DNA of 64,000 nt, from assembly GCA_965206145.1 (NCBI GenBank), contig CBDBIK010000002.1, forward strand, positions 248,001-312,000. The letters are read 5' to 3'. This document shows, one piece after another, positions 1 through 9,567 of this stretch. Position 1 is the first letter of the stretch; each line of letters starts with the position of its first letter. Source of the DNA: CBDBIK01 sp965206145 (GTDB lineage: Bacteria; Pseudomonadota; Alphaproteobacteria; TMED109). Under the pieces are notes generated by a model. It did not search any database, was not told where the DNA came from, and worked only from the letters and a program-made list of their open reading frames with translations. A program made the position numbers and the translations under genes.

Positions 1-707
1 ATGGCAACGTCTTACGCGTGCTGGCTCGGGTCTTCGGAGAGGAGAGACCTCTCGCCGAAGCAAGAAAGAACCTCCAGGTGCGCGCGGCGGAACTTGTCCC
101 CGCCAACCGGCCCGGCGATCACGCCGAAGCACTAATGGAGCTGGGCGCACTTGTCTGCACGCCGAGAAAACCACGCTGCGGAGAATGTCCTTGGCGCAAG
201 CCCTGTCACGCACGAAAGGAGGGAAAACAGGACTCCATTCCATCTCCTGCTCCCACCCGCGAGCGTTCGTTGCTCCATGGCGTGGTTTTTCGACTGCTAC
301 GCAACGACGGACGTGTGCTCTTCCGCCGCAGGCAGGATGGCCCGCTCGCAGGAACACTGTTGCTTCCCGGTACACCCTGGGGAAAAGACCATCCTTCTGC
401 TTCCTTGATTCGGACAGCGTGTCCGGCGAAGTGTCGCTGGCGGCGACTTCCGGGTTTCGTAGAGCATGATCTCACGCACCTCACGCTCCGGACCGAAATC
501 CGTGAAGCAGCGTTGCCTGCTGATGCCCTGCATGTGGAAGGGGAATGGCGGGATTCGTCTGCCCCCGGAACGCGATTTCCCGGTCTGACACGGAAACTCC
601 TCTTACACGCGATCGATTTGGAAGCGCGCGCGCCATCAAGCGGCATTAATGGAAGTTCGATCTATGGCCGCAAGGGGGTGAAATCAGCATCCCTGCTACA
701 TACTTGA
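1..707 (+). CDS. mutY: A/G-specific adenine DNA glycosylase MutY, 3' part
   Basis: This is the C-terminal part of MutY, the base-excision glycosylase that removes adenine opposite 8-oxoguanine. The reading frame is open from base 3 and enters from outside the window; the first visible residues (GNVLRVLARVFGE) match the conserved segment before the iron-sulfur domain. Four cysteines spaced C-X6-C-X2-C-X5-C (CTPRKPRCGECPWRKPC) are the [4Fe-4S] ligands of the Nth/MutY family. A NUDIX-like 8-oxoG recognition domain follows (LLHGVVFRLL, RRRQDGPLAG) and appears abbreviated compared with typical MutY. hfq starts 47 bases downstream. Family assignment is secure; the catalytic half is not in view. Confidence 0.9.
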   Translation, partial: GNVLRVLARVFGEERPLAEARKNLQVRAAELVPANRPGDHAEALMELGALVCTPRKPRCGECPWRKPCHARKEGKQDSIPSPAPTRERSLLHGVVFRLLRNDGRVLFRRRQDGPLAGTLLLPGTPWGKDHPSASLIRTACPAKCRWRRLPGFVEHDLTHLTLRTEIREAALPADALHVEGEWRDSSAPGTRFPGLTRKLLLHAIDLEARAPSSGINGSSIYGRKGVKSASLLHT

Positions 708-754
708 TGAGGCGGGAGCGAATTCGCACCCTGTAAGCGAGAAACGAGAATTCA

Positions 755-1114
755 ATGAATCAGGATCGGGATCAAGGTTTGCAATCGACGGTGCTCAACC
801 GGCTTCGTCGCCAGAAAATGCCCGTCACGGTTCACCTTGTGAACGGGATCAAGTTGCAGGGGACGATTTCCTCTTTCGATCAGTTCTCGGTGCTGCTTCG
901 CCGTGGGGATCGTCAGCGTCTTGTCTACAAGCACGCGATCACGACGATCGAACCCAGTCAGCCAATATCCATCCAGGAAGGTTCTTCTGATTCTGCGGAC
1001 AGGAAGAAAAAAAGCCACCGAGAGGAGAAATCGATCGTTTCCGGGGGACCTGTCCCCACCGGTGAGAAAAAACCGGACGAAGTTCTTGAAAAGGAAGAGA
1101 AGACAGGAGACTGA
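755..1114 (+). CDS. hfq: RNA chaperone Hfq
   Basis: Hfq forms a hexameric Sm-like ring that pairs small RNAs with mRNAs. Residues about 8-70 carry the complete Sm fold, with the proximal-face start LQSTVLNRLRRQKMPVTVHL, the central NGIKLQGTISSFDQFSVLL and the Sm2 signature YKHAITTIEP. The protein is 119 residues; about 45 residues of charged, low-complexity tail (lysine/glutamate rich) follow the core, longer than in many alphaproteobacteria. The stop codon is immediately followed by the hflX start with no spacer, so the two are co-translated, the usual hfq-hflX pairing of proteobacteria. Confidence 0.96.
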   Translation: MNQDRDQGLQSTVLNRLRRQKMPVTVHLVNGIKLQGTISSFDQFSVLLRRGDRQRLVYKHAITTIEPSQPISIQEGSSDSADRKKKSHREEKSIVSGGPVPTGEKKPDEVLEKEEKTGD

Positions 1115-2398
1115 ATGGGAAGAGCATCATCTTCCCGGCAACCTGGAAAGGACCAAGTGTGGATTGTTCATCCTGTCCTTCGGGGTGCGCGCCCCTCACT
1201 CCGAACGGAAGAGGGAAAGCTTGCCGAGGCCAAGGCACTCGCATCCAGTATCGAACTTGATGTCGTGCGCGCGGACACCATCCGCATCCAGCGGATGCGT
1301 CCCTCGACATTAATCGGTTCTGGCGTCCTGGAAGGGCTTGCCGCTGAAGTACGCGCTACCTCGAAACCTCCGGCCTTGTTCCTGTTCAACGCCGATCTCA
1401 CGCCAATCCAGCAACGCAACCTCGAACGCGAACTTAATACCAAGGTGCTCGATCGGACCTCTCTCATCCTTGAGATATTTGGTGCGCGCGCTTCTACGCA
1501 TGAGGGTAGTCTTCAGGTGGAACTTGCTCATCTTCATTGGCAGCAAAGCAGACTTGTTCGCTCGTGGACTCACCTTGAGCGTCAACGGGGTGGTTTTGGT
1601 TTCCTGGGCGGGCCCGGTGAATCTCAGATCGAAATCGACCGCCGACTGATCGCACAGAGGATTGTCCGAATCCGAAAGGAGCTCGAGCGGGTACGGAAAA
1701 GAAGAAGTTTACACCGGCGGAGCAGGGAACATCCCGTGGTGGCACTCGTTGGCTATACGAACGCGGGTAAGTCGACACTTTTCTCGCGTTTGACAGGCGA
1801 GGGCGAAGGTGCCCGTGCAAAACTGTTCGCCACTCTTGATCCTCTCATGCGCTCAATCTCGCTTCCTTCTGGCACATCCGTAATCCTTTCGGACACTGTG
1901 GGTTTCGTTTCCGAGCTTCCGACGACGCTGGTGGCAGCATTCCGGGCGACCCTTGAGGAAGTCGTCCACGCCAATCTTCTTATCCATGTTCGGGATGTCT
2001 CGCATCCCGAGGCGGCGGCCCAGCGCGAAGATGTAGAAGGTGTGCTTGCAACGCTGGAAGAGGAAGGGAAAGAGTTTCCTCTCATAGTTGAAGCACTCAA
2101 TAAAATCGATCTTGTCGAACCTAGAAAGCATGCCTCGCTTGGGAATGGCGACGCAATTTCCGTTTCGGCTGCTACCGGCGAGGGGGTTGAGCGGTTGCTC
2201 GACCGGATCGATACCGTTCTGAGCGGGGAAGAACAAGTGTTTGACCTTGCCCTCTCCGCAGGCGATGGTGCAACACTCGCTTGGCTTTACCGCAAGGGAG
2301 CTATTTTGCACCGGAAGGAGAAAAACGGATCGGTGCAGTTACGGGTACGTTTGAACGCGGCCGAACGTCGCCGTTTCGAGGCCCGGTTTCCTGCCTGA
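1115..2398 (+). CDS. hflX: Ribosome-splitting GTPase HflX
   Basis: HflX is a GTPase that binds the 50S subunit and rescues stalled or heat-damaged ribosomes. The N-terminal HflX domain includes the glycine-rich linker (RQRGGFGFLGGPGESQIE). The G domain shows the P-loop GYTNAGKST at about residues 213-221, the G3 motif DTVGF near 260 and the G4 motif NKID near 329. The length of 427 residues is normal. The ATG follows directly on the hfq stop codon. In many relatives mazG follows in the same operon; here groESL intervenes and mazG lies on the other strand. Confidence 0.96.
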   Translation: MGRASSSRQPGKDQVWIVHPVLRGARPSLRTEEGKLAEAKALASSIELDVVRADTIRIQRMRPSTLIGSGVLEGLAAEVRATSKPPALFLFNADLTPIQQRNLERELNTKVLDRTSLILEIFGARASTHEGSLQVELAHLHWQQSRLVRSWTHLERQRGGFGFLGGPGESQIEIDRRLIAQRIVRIRKELERVRKRRSLHRRSREHPVVALVGYTNAGKSTLFSRLTGEGEGARAKLFATLDPLMRSISLPSGTSVILSDTVGFVSELPTTLVAAFRATLEEVVHANLLIHVRDVSHPEAAAQREDVEGVLATLEEEGKEFPLIVEALNKIDLVEPRKHASLGNGDAISVSAATGEGVERLLDRIDTVLSGEEQVFDLALSAGDGATLAWLYRKGAILHRKEKNGSVQLRVRLNAAERRRFEARFPA

Positions 2399-2479
2399 AA
2401 ATCACGCAGCCTTCAAAATTTTCTCTCAAGCCCTTGACATTGAGGCACTGCACTGCCATTTGTTGCCCGTAGGCCGTTA

Positions 2480-2506
2480 TCAGCACTCTCCTTCGGCGAG
2501 TGCCAA
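2480..2506. promoter_or_regulatory. CIRCE operator (HrcA-binding inverted repeat) upstream of groES
   Basis: TCAGCACTC, nine bases, GAGTGCCAA: an inverted repeat matching the CIRCE consensus TTAGCACTC-N9-GAGTGCTAA at 16 of 18 arm positions. It lies 45 bases before the groES start codon. A TTGACA box at 2434-2439 is a candidate -35 element upstream, though no clear -10 is visible at ideal spacing. The known role of CIRCE is heat-labile repression of groESL by HrcA; hrcA itself is not in the window. Confidence 0.9.
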
Positions 2507-2551
2507 TGGCTTTCATATTCATGTCAATCATATGAAAAAGGAGGGGGAATC

Positions 2552-2839
2552 ATGGCCCTGAAACCGCTACATGATCGCGTCATGGTTCGACGCGAGGATG
2601 ATGATGAGCGCTCTGCTGGCGGCATCATTATTCCCGACACTGCGAAAGAAAAGCCCATGCGGGCGAAAATCGTCGCGGTGGGACCCGGTATTCGTGACGA
2701 TGCCGGGAAGCTGATCCCCATGGGGGTCAAAAAGGGGGACGTCGTCCTCATCGGCAAATGGTCAGGCACCGAAGTAAAGATGGACGGCGTTGAATACGTC
2801 ATCATCAAGGAGTCTGACGTTATGGGAATTCTGAGCTAA
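2552..2839 (+). CDS. groES: Co-chaperonin GroES
   Basis: This is the 10-kDa lid of the GroEL folding chamber: 95 residues, full length. The Cpn10 signature is at the N-terminus (LKPLHDRVMVRREDDDERSAGG), with a mobile loop (AGGIIIPDTAKEKP) and the C-terminal strand EYVIIKESDVMGILS. A good ribosome-binding site (AAAGGAGGGGG) lies just before the ATG. The gene is followed by groEL after 26 bases, forming the standard bicistronic heat-shock operon behind the CIRCE operator. Confidence 0.98.
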   Translation: MALKPLHDRVMVRREDDDERSAGGIIIPDTAKEKPMRAKIVAVGPGIRDDAGKLIPMGVKKGDVVLIGKWSGTEVKMDGVEYVIIKESDVMGILS

Positions 2840-2865
2840 CCGCTCAGAATCAAGGGAGAACCTAC

Positions 2866-4515
<1,650 letters not shown>

Positions 4516-4536
4516 GTTCTGCTGCAAACGACTTTG

Positions 4537-4567
4537 AGGGGCCGCCTTCGGGCGGCCCCTTTTTTTT
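4537..4567 (+). terminator. Rho-independent terminator of groESL
   Basis: A nine-base-pair G+C stem (GGGGCCGCC / GGCGGCCCC) closed by a TTCG tetraloop is followed by eight T residues. It begins 21 bases after the groEL stop and is a textbook intrinsic terminator. Confidence 0.95.
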
Positions 4568-4639
4568 GAAATCACATGTAATTTAATGGGAAATCCCAAA
4601 GATTATGTGTTTAATGCCAACGGCTTTAGACACTGACCG

Positions 4640-4920
4640 TTTTGCTTCATTTCCGGGTAATCATGACGTGATTGCGGTTTTGCCGTTGGCAAAGAAATTC
4701 CATGCTTTGCAGCATCTGTCGGCGATCCGCGCATAATTATCGAAGACGGATATAGAGAACTTGTTGGCACGCAGACTAAGCTCACACATTTTCCATCGGA
4801 TTAAGCCCAGGGGATAGGGCGAGAGTTTTAGCAGGATGATGTTTTCGAGCACCTCCAGCTCTACCTAACCGTGTCAGCCAAGGCCATCCAGAATGAGAAG
4901 GATATGTGCGCCTAATGCGG
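4640..4920 (-). pseudogene. IS630-family transposase remnant (C-terminal part)
   Basis: Within the 464-base gap between groEL and the next gene, the minus strand keeps recognisable pieces of an IS630-type transposase. They are GAHILLILDGLG (catalytic-domain strand before the second Asp region), ENIILLKLSPY, GLNPMENV in another frame, then LRANKFSISVFDNY and RCCKAWNFFANGKTAITS. Stops interrupt it after DGLG and inside the LNPMENV stretch, and at least two frame changes are needed to read it. No terminal inverted repeats or N-terminal half were found, so it is a dead fragment. The bases from 4921 to 5031 show nothing else recognisable. Confidence 0.75.
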
Positions 4921-5031
4921 TGGTTTTGGCGATTCCAAAACCGAAACTAAATCCGTGGCATCGCTTGACCGTTCGTGCTAAGTTCATGAAAAAGGCATGA
5001 ATGTGAGTAACTCGCACCATGGAGAGAAATT

Positions 5032-5910
5032 ATGACAGATAAGCGGAAAATCTCATTCCTTGGCCTCGGGGTCATGGGTTTCCCGATGGCCGGCCATCTG
5101 GCGGCGGCAGGCCACGATGTCACTGTTTACAACCGGACGGCGAAACGTGCCGAGGAGTGGACCGCCCAGCACAAGGGAGCGGCCGCTCCAACTCCCAAAA
5201 TCGCCGCCGAAGGAGCTGAGGTCGTATTCGCCTGTGTCGGCAACGACAACGATCTTAGAAGCGTCGTCATCGGCAAGGAAGGTGCTTTGGAAGGCATGAC
5301 AAAGGGAGCGACGTTTGTTGATCACACCACCGCTTCCGCTGATGTAGCCCGTGAGCTCGGTGAAGCTGCTGAGGCCAGGAGTGTCGGCTTTCTGGACGCA
5401 CCTGTCTCAGGTGGGCAAGCGGGTGCGGAAAGCGGCCAACTCACTGTCATGGTCGGTGGCGAGAAGGAAACGTTTAGTAGCGTTTCTACTTTGATCGATT
5501 GTTATGCCCGCGCGAGGACGCTAATGGGACCAACTGGCTCCGGGCAGATTACGAAAATGGTCAATCAGATCTGCATCGCCGGACTCGTTCAGGGGCTTTC
5601 TGAAGCGCTCAATTTTGCAGCGAAGGCAAATCTTGATGTCGACCGTGTTGTCGAGGTGATCTCCAAGGGAGCTGCTCAGTCATGGCAAATGGAAAATCGG
5701 GCCTCAACCATGGCGCAGGGAGAGTTCGATTTCGGATTCGCGGTGAAATGGATGCGCAAAGACCTTGCCATTTGCCTGGAAGAAGCGAACCGCAATGGCG
5801 CACGACTGCCAGTAACAGCGCTGGTCGACCAGTTTTATGCGCAGATCGAAGCGCGGGGAGGCTCACGATGGGACACTTCAAGCCTCATTCACCTTCTGCA
5901 GAACGACTGA
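5032..5910 (+). CDS. NAD(P)-dependent 3-hydroxyisobutyrate dehydrogenase-family oxidoreductase
   Basis: A beta-hydroxyacid dehydrogenase of 292 residues. The Rossmann motif GLGVMGFPMAGHLAAAGH is at about residues 11-28, the substrate-binding signature DAPVSGGQAGA near 123 and the catalytic-lysine region GSGQITKMVNQ near 168-178. The family includes 3-hydroxyisobutyrate dehydrogenase (valine degradation), tartronate semialdehyde reductase and glyoxylate/succinic-semialdehyde reductases. No valine-pathway genes are adjacent, so the substrate is open. It stands alone, convergent with mazG three bases away. Confidence 0.9.
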   Translation: MTDKRKISFLGLGVMGFPMAGHLAAAGHDVTVYNRTAKRAEEWTAQHKGAAAPTPKIAAEGAEVVFACVGNDNDLRSVVIGKEGALEGMTKGATFVDHTTASADVARELGEAAEARSVGFLDAPVSGGQAGAESGQLTVMVGGEKETFSSVSTLIDCYARARTLMGPTGSGQITKMVNQICIAGLVQGLSEALNFAAKANLDVDRVVEVISKGAAQSWQMENRASTMAQGEFDFGFAVKWMRKDLAICLEEANRNGARLPVTALVDQFYAQIEARGGSRWDTSSLIHLLQND

Positions 5911-5913
5911 ACG

Positions 5914-6729
5914 TTAGGCGGTCTCATCCGCCTTCGCCTGTTCCCAGAGTTCGTCCATTCGCTCAAGGGTCGTTTCCTCAAAGCGTTCCCCGCCACGCTT
6001 GAGGGCTTCTTCCATACGGTTGAATCTCTCGTGGAAACGCTCACCGGCAGCTCTAAGTGCAGTCTCCGGATCCACTTCAAGGCGACGGGCAAGGCTGACA
6101 GCTGTGAACAGCAGGTCACCGATCTCCTCGGCAACTCTTCCGTCCTCTTCTTTTCGAGCTGCACGCACCTCCTCGATCTCCTCGTTGAGTTTCGAGAAAA
6201 CCCCCTCTACTTCGAGCCAGTCGAAACCAACGGAGGCCGCCGCTTCTTGAAGCTTGCGGGCACGGATGAGGGCAGGAGCGGCACGCACAATCCCATCAAG
6301 AAGACCCTTCTCGCTTCCACTTTCATCTTTTGCTGCACGTTCTTGGGATTTAATCTCCTCCCAGGTACGAAGAACCGCCTGCGTATCCTCAGCCGTTGCG
6401 TCGGCGAACACGTGGGGATGTCTGCGGATCATTTTCTCCGCGATGGCACGGGCCACGTCGGTAAAATCAAAGAAATCTCGCTCCTCTGCCATGCGAGCAT
6501 GGAAGATGACCTGCAACAGAAGATCCCCGAGTTCATCGCAGAGCGAGTCCATATCGCCTGCCGCGATCGCGTCCACTACTTCGTATGCTTCCTCGAGCGT
6601 GTAGGGGGCGATGGTCTCGAAGGTCTGTTCGAGATCCCAAGGACATCCCCCGTCGGGGTTGCGGAGCTTCGCCATGATGGCGAAGAGGCGTTCAATTTGC
6701 TCGGCCGCGCCATCGGGAGCTTTGTTCAC
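5914..6729 (-). CDS. mazG: Nucleoside triphosphate pyrophosphohydrolase MazG
   Basis: MazG hydrolyses NTPs and dNTPs to monophosphates and pyrophosphate, a house-cleaning role. The 271 residues hold the two tandem MazG domains of the full-length family. The first has the metal-binding helix TLEEAYEVVDAI and CDELGDLLLQVIFHARMAEE; the second has EEIGDLLFTAVSLARRLEVD. The start codon overlaps the stop codon of the upstream lipocalin-like gene by four bases, so the pair is co-translated. Assignment is firm. Confidence 0.95.
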   Translation of the reverse strand: MNKAPDGAAEQIERLFAIMAKLRNPDGGCPWDLEQTFETIAPYTLEEAYEVVDAIAAGDMDSLCDELGDLLLQVIFHARMAEERDFFDFTDVARAIAEKMIRRHPHVFADATAEDTQAVLRTWEEIKSQERAAKDESGSEKGLLDGIVRAAPALIRARKLQEAAASVGFDWLEVEGVFSKLNEEIEEVRAARKEEDGRVAEEIGDLLFTAVSLARRLEVDPETALRAAGERFHERFNRMEEALKRGGERFEETTLERMDELWEQAKADETA

Positions 6730-7145
6730 GAAACCTCCCTATGCCACACGATGTAGGCAACTCGTCCAGGCTCATAGGGATGTTTTCCGGATAAGGTCAA
6801 CTGATTTCCCTCGTGATGAATCGTGCGCTTCAGCGTGGTACCGAGGAGTCTGGGGTCGTGCGCGTAACGGACGATGTGTCGGACCGTATCTCCTTCGAGC
6901 TCCCATCGGGCCGAGTAAGCAAAGAAGGTGTGCCAGGCCTGTGCGGCCTCTTCGATGGGTACGTCTCCCCCGGACATGCTTCGTCCTTCCTCCTGAAGCA
7001 TCGCACACATGTTCCCGTCCGCCTCGTAAATGATGAAACCTTTGGCATTTTCGCCCAGAAGCCACTCCCTAGAACCATTGGCATCCTCGGAGTAAGCGGC
7101 CTCGAGGTTCCAAAAACCAAGGAGATCCTTGTCAGTCACCGGCAT
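6726..7145 (-). CDS. Lipocalin-like domain protein
   Basis: A 139-residue protein resembling the lipocalin-like family PF13924. It opens with DLLGFWNLEAAY (the G-x-W near the first strand) and continues with GFIIYEADGNMCAMLQ, a helical HTFFAYSARWELEGDTVRHIV stretch and a closing GRVAYIVWHREVS. There is no signal peptide, so it is probably cytoplasmic. Relatives are found in polyketide clusters and as stand-alone proteins of unknown ligand. It is upstream of and translationally coupled to mazG. The fold is likely; the function is unknown. Confidence 0.7.
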   Translation of the reverse strand: MPVTDKDLLGFWNLEAAYSEDANGSREWLLGENAKGFIIYEADGNMCAMLQEEGRSMSGGDVPIEEAAQAWHTFFAYSARWELEGDTVRHIVRYAHDPRLLGTTLKRTIHHEGNQLTLSGKHPYEPGRVAYIVWHREVS

Positions 7146-7347
7146 GGAAAAGCTTCCAGGAGTAGGGGGGTAGGGGTGTTCATATCTACTGGATCAAGGA
7201 CTTTCTGCACAGACAGGAGCAAAACGGCCCTACGCAGCCTGCAAGCCCGGAGGTTTTTGCGATCTCGCAATTTGACAGTTTCCGGACTCTGATAATCTTC
7301 CCCAGCTTTGCTTTTCTGTTGATTGAGATGGAAGGGAGGATCGTGTC

Positions 7348-7764
7348 GTGGCAGGCATTTTAAAAATTCAAATCGAACCACGAATCTCTGCGTTTCCTGA
7401 GATTGTCAAACAGGTCGAAATGTTTTGTACGGAAAACGAAGTGCCGATGGCACTTTCGTTCAAGATTAATCTAGTCATCGAAGAGGTCGTCACCAACAGC
7501 ATCACTCATGCGAATTACGGAGGCCGAACCCCGGACATTAACCTCACGGTGGAATGGGAGAATGACCAATTCGAGGTAACCATCGAAGACAACGCAGAAC
7601 CCTTCGACCCGCTCACGGAAGTTCCGCTTCCCAATCTAAAAACCGGGGTCAGCGAGCGGCCCGTCGGCGGACTCGGCGTGCATCTTGTTCGTTCAATGGT
7701 TGATGAGACGAATTACGAACGAGCTGGAGATCGCAACAAGATTCAATTGGTAGGTAAACTTTGA
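7348..7764 (+). CDS. RsbW-type ATP-binding protein (anti-sigma factor kinase-like)
   Basis: A 138-residue stand-alone GHKL ATPase domain (HATPase_c_2) starting at GTG behind GGAGG. The N box is LVIEEVVTNSITHANYGG (residues about 46-63), the G1 box is IEDNAEPFDP, and the G2 region is RPVGGLGVHLVRSMVDE. Such proteins are serine kinases or anti-sigma factors that switch partners with STAS-domain antagonists. The downstream gene is exactly such a STAS partner but is decayed, so the module is probably damaged. No SpoIIE-type phosphatase is present. The 200 bases before it contain a TTGACA at 7272 with no convincing -10 at normal spacing. Confidence 0.85.
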   Translation: MAGILKIQIEPRISAFPEIVKQVEMFCTENEVPMALSFKINLVIEEVVTNSITHANYGGRTPDINLTVEWENDQFEVTIEDNAEPFDPLTEVPLPNLKTGVSERPVGGLGVHLVRSMVDETNYERAGDRNKIQLVGKL

Positions 7765-8130
7765 GTGAGTGGCTTCGGGGAAGTGCGCTCAGGTTTGACG
7801 AGGAACGCTTTGGGGGCGTTCTCGCTCTTCGGTTGGAAGGGCGTATCAAGGGTGCTCGCTTCAGGGATTTCGAAGAGCAGTTGATCCACCGGATGGACGG
7901 CAGCGCAAATTATCTTGCCCTCTAATTGCAAGGAAATCGGCAACATCTCCAGGGAAAGGTATCCCCGGTCCTCTCTTCCAGACATCTCTTGCCTTCTGGG
8001 CTACTAAGAAGGACGCCTTGGTGCGTGCGTATGGTGAGGCTGTCTTCAGGAGGAGGTCCGAAGACTCTCGAATCCATCAGGAAGAATCTCCATGCATGAC
8101 ACCAAGACGGATGCCCTCAAGAAATTATGA
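7761..8130 (+). pseudogene. Decayed STAS-domain anti-sigma factor antagonist gene
   Basis: Starting at a TTG that overlaps the RsbW stop codon (TTGA), the frame reads GGVLALRLEGRIKGARFRDF then EEQLIHRMDGSANYLAL and hits a stop at 7923. That is the first half of a STAS domain. The rest survives in other frames: CKEIGNIS at 7927, ATKKDALV, GGGPKTLES, and finally ISMHDTKTDALKKL, whose TGA at 8128-8130 overlaps the ATG of the next gene in the usual ATGA arrangement. Length, start overlap and stop overlap all fit an RsbV-like protein of about 120 residues broken by several frameshifts. The phosphorylatable serine region cannot be read. Confidence 0.7.
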
Positions 8131-8888
8131 AGACCATTGCGAAGGGAGACTTGCCTCCCTTTGAGCGAATTAATCCCGGAGGAAGTTTTCCACTTCTCCT
8201 GGTCTGCGATCACGCGAGCTATGCCGTTCCGCCTTTGCTTAAGAGATTGGGGCTGCCCGAGGCCAATCTCAGACGGCACATTGGTTGGGATATCGGTGCG
8301 CGTGACGTAACGGAGGGACTGGCGAGGTTGCTTGACGCTCCTGCTGTCGTTGCTTGCCATTCCCGGTTGCTGATCGATCCGAATCGTGCCCCGGAACAGG
8401 AAGATTCCATCACGGCCAAAAGCGATGGAATCCTGATTCCAGCGAACGAAGGCCTCGACGAGGCGGAGCGTACGAGGCGCGTCAATACCTATTTTCGTCC
8501 CTATCACGAAGCGATCGAAGAAACGATCGATTCGTTTCCGGGAGGTTTCAGAGCACTCTTAAGCATCCACACATTCACGCCTGCACTTCAAGGTGAGAAG
8601 CTACGTCCGTGGGAAATATCAATCCTGTGGAAAGGGGCGAGCGAAAATTTCGCTCGCAAGACGCTGGAGGTGCTCCACCGTGAAGAGGGGCTCATCGTCG
8701 GTGAGAACGTTCCCTACGCACCCGAAGCCGGGGTGGGATACACGACCGAAGAGCATGGAGACCGACGAGGACTTCCAAACCTCATGATCGAGATCCGCCA
8801 GGACCTTGCAGATAACACTGCTGCGGCATACGTCTGGTCGAAACGTCTTGAACTGGTTTTCCGGGAAGTGACAGCTCGTCTAGGCTAG
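8127..8888 (+). CDS. N-formylglutamate amidohydrolase family protein
   Basis: A 253-residue member of the FGase family (PF05013), zinc peptidase-like enzymes that hydrolyse N-formyl-L-glutamate in histidine degradation. The recognisable segments are LLLVCDHASYAVP near residue 25, HIGWDIGARDV, SRLLIDPNR, LLSIHTFTP near 142 and a closing LMIEIRQDLA. The ATG overlaps the remnant stop of the STAS gene, suggesting a former common operon. No hut genes are adjacent, so a hut role is not shown; many relatives have unproven substrates. Confidence 0.85.
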   Translation: MKTIAKGDLPPFERINPGGSFPLLLVCDHASYAVPPLLKRLGLPEANLRRHIGWDIGARDVTEGLARLLDAPAVVACHSRLLIDPNRAPEQEDSITAKSDGILIPANEGLDEAERTRRVNTYFRPYHEAIEETIDSFPGGFRALLSIHTFTPALQGEKLRPWEISILWKGASENFARKTLEVLHREEGLIVGENVPYAPEAGVGYTTEEHGDRRGLPNLMIEIRQDLADNTAAAYVWSKRLELVFREVTARLG

Positions 8889-8931
8889 AAGCCACCATCG
8901 AAGGATCCCGCCGCGATTCATCCTTCTGCAT

Positions 8932-9567
8932 TCAATGAGCATGTGTTTCATCTCGGGGCTTCTTTTCAACGGATTCAGGCGGGGCGGGTTGCTCACCGCC
9001 AGCGTGCGCAATGCGGGTGCCCTCGTGCAGAGGGATTGGTAAGTCCTCCACGAAGCGAAGCTCGGCAGACCTGTCCCCATTCTCCAAGAAAATCCGAGTC
9101 AGCACCCAGGCGTGGGAAGCGGGGAATGATGGAGAGCTAACAAGCACGTGGTTTCCGAAGCGCGCAAGCGCACGGATCTCAACCGGGTAATCGAAAGGGT
9201 CTTGCCCTTGCGAAAGTGCGACGGCATCCCCCCTGGACAGCAGGATGGTGTGGATTTGGTCTGTCGCTAGCAGATCAGCCAAGCGACGTCGGGTTCGCGC
9301 CCGGGCCACACGGGCACTTGCTTCGGGGAGAGCATTGTTCAGAAGTGCTTGAAGCTCTTTCGCCATCGGATAGGTAGCGGGATCTTCACGCGATGCGCCG
9401 AGCATCAAATGGCGTTGGCGATAAACCTTCCACTGCCGATAGGGCGTGTGCGCAATGGCCGGACCAAGGGCAACGAAAACACTAGCCGCAAGGCCACCCG
9501 TGAGAAGGGCCCGGCGTAGCCGGGCCCTTCCACTGGTTGGTTCAGTTCCGGAACTTGTTGAATACAT
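8932..9567 (-). CDS. Short TAXI-family (TRAP-type) solute-binding-like periplasmic protein
   Basis: A 211-residue protein with an N-terminal export segment (ALLTGGLAASVFVALGPAIA). The rest resembles part of TAXI/NMT1-type binding proteins: the SREDPATYPMAKELQALLN stretch, an ATDQIHTILLSRGDAV loop, and AWVLTRIFLENGD followed by PLHEGTRIAHAGG, which resembles the usual C-terminal Pro-Leu-His-x-Gly site. It is shorter than typical TAXI proteins of about 320 residues. The start lies 26 bases inside the 3' end of the amidase gene, so the two are transcribed together. No TRAP membrane subunits are near. Function is inferred only. Confidence 0.55.
   Translation of the reverse strand: MYSTSSGTEPTSGRARLRRALLTGGLAASVFVALGPAIAHTPYRQWKVYRQRHLMLGASREDPATYPMAKELQALLNNALPEASARVARARTRRRLADLLATDQIHTILLSRGDAVALSQGQDPFDYPVEIRALARFGNHVLVSSPSFPASHAWVLTRIFLENGDRSAELRFVEDLPIPLHEGTRIAHAGGEQPAPPESVEKKPRDETHAH
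9505..9529. other. Perfect 10-bp G+C-rich hairpin at the amidase/TAXI gene junction
   Basis: AAGGGCCCGG, loop CGTAG, CCGGGCCCTT. It lies just downstream of the amidase stop (minus strand) and inside the first codons of the TAXI-like gene. There is no T-tract, so it is not a standard terminator. It could protect the 3' end of the amidase message or mask initiation of the next gene. Confidence 0.6.
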
